NCBI GenBank assembly: GCA_023014485.1
Contig: JAJOZX010008806.1
Location: 30,001-94,000 of the forward strand
Length of the DNA: 64,000 nt
Source of the DNA: Bathynomus jamesi
Lineage: Eukaryota > Arthropoda > Malacostraca > Isopoda > Cirolanidae
Reading direction: 5' to 3'
Under the pieces are notes generated by a model. That model searched no databases and had not been told where the DNA came from. It saw nothing but the letters and a program-made list of their open reading frames with translations. Positions within the stretch are counted from its first letter, which is position 1, and each line of letters begins with the position of its first letter. The position numbers and the translations under genes were made by a program. Below, piece by piece: positions 63,600 to 64,000 of this stretch.

Positions 63600-63900
63600 A
63601 ACAAACCCATGAAACAATATAAGTAAATGCAAATATACAGTGAACACCCTTTATTATTTCCTATAGGAAAACCGTGTCCAGACGTATAGACAGTTATGGC
63701 CCTTAAGGAAGTGTGGGGAAGGAGACGGTAGTCGACAGAAGGGGGTCTGTTGCTTTAAAATCGTCTATTAAATAAAGACAGAGCGAGGCATTGCATCATG
63801 TTAGTTTTACACTCTACTTCCTCTCAAAACAGGATGACAAAATGGCTGAGTTGGTTCAGCAATTAGGAAAATTAGGAAAAGTAAACATATGCTTTATTTT
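63600..63900. other. Unannotated sequence
   Basis: No gene or repeat recognised. Confidence 0.5.
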
Positions 63901-63904
63901 TTTT

Positions 63905-63985
63905 TATGCATGAAGGGGGGGCCAAGGGCGAATGCCCGCAAAAGAAAAGTGCCCCCCCCCCCCCCAAAGAAGAAGCGAGCCAAAA
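63905..63985 (-). repeat. Dispersed GC-rich motif (family G), copy 5
   Basis: TGCATGAAGGGGGGGCCAAG, GGCGAATGCCCGCAAAAG, a long C-run and GAAGAAGCGAGCCAAAATT, in the same order as the copy at 53442. Confidence 0.82.
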
Positions 63986-64000
63986 TTAATTTATAGGCTT

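Overview
The window reads as repeat-dominated nuclear DNA of an arthropod. A decapod crustacean is my best guess, from the very dense TA, AG, CA and CT microsatellites, the mix of CR1-like, Penelope, Tc1, hAT, Helitron and Tigger elements, and dispersed TTAGG-like motifs. That placement is inference from repeat style. I see no convincing intact host gene, no CRISPR array, no functional rRNA gene and no complete tRNA gene. Nearly every longer open frame belongs to a decayed transposable element or is a by-product of a microsatellite or inverted repeat.

Layout. 1-5150: a Helitron 3' end with a long palindrome, an unclassified repeat (R1), microsatellites and the first copy of a 205-bp foldback element with an 8-bp target duplication. 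5155-13750: two opposed copies (A on minus, B on plus) of one non-LTR retrotransposon family whose coding region starts with CCCH zinc fingers ahead of an endonuclease and reverse transcriptase. 13890-16160: Tc1 and hAT remnants. 17351-19632: a Tigger/pogo element, then a third copy (C) of the CCCH-LINE family. 19637-21537: several MITEs. 22645-27600: a head-to-tail chain of three copies of one CR1-clade LINE with ATC/ATT tails. 27610-28669: a hAT element. 29627-30058: a complete short Helitron. 30732-33690: an unusual Cys-rich gene fragment bracketed by arrays of one 104-bp satellite. 34068-36408: MITE, Helitron Rep remnant and hAT elements. 36421-38550: R1, LINE 3' ends and a hammerhead-like motif.

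39872-45060: foldback, hAT and SINE copies plus two AT-rich minisatellites. 45260-46990: a LINE reverse transcriptase fragment directly followed by a Tc1 transposase pseudogene. 48768-53065: hAT remnants, a 5S-derived SINE inside an inverted repeat, an inverted pair of two-headed tRNA SINEs and a LINE 3' end. 53070-59650: mostly non-coding sequence with tandem repeats. 59690-61090: a Penelope-like element with a GIY-YIG domain and a second hammerhead-like motif. 61643-62267: a small Mutator-like element with a FLYWCH-type frame and a 10-bp target duplication. The window ends with another 5S SINE, a LINE tail and an AACGTTGGTT minisatellite.

The sequence shows layers of insertion. hAT and foldback elements leave clean 8-bp duplications and look like the youngest DNA transposons. 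CR1 copies sit next to each other's ATC tails. SINEs with 5S and tRNA heads share one body segment. The same TTAGG-containing palindrome core sits inside elements with four unrelated ends. The best candidates for undescribed biology are the CCCH-finger LINE family, the modular palindrome core, the satellite-bracketed Cys-rich gene and the FLYWCH-carrying short Mutator-like element.
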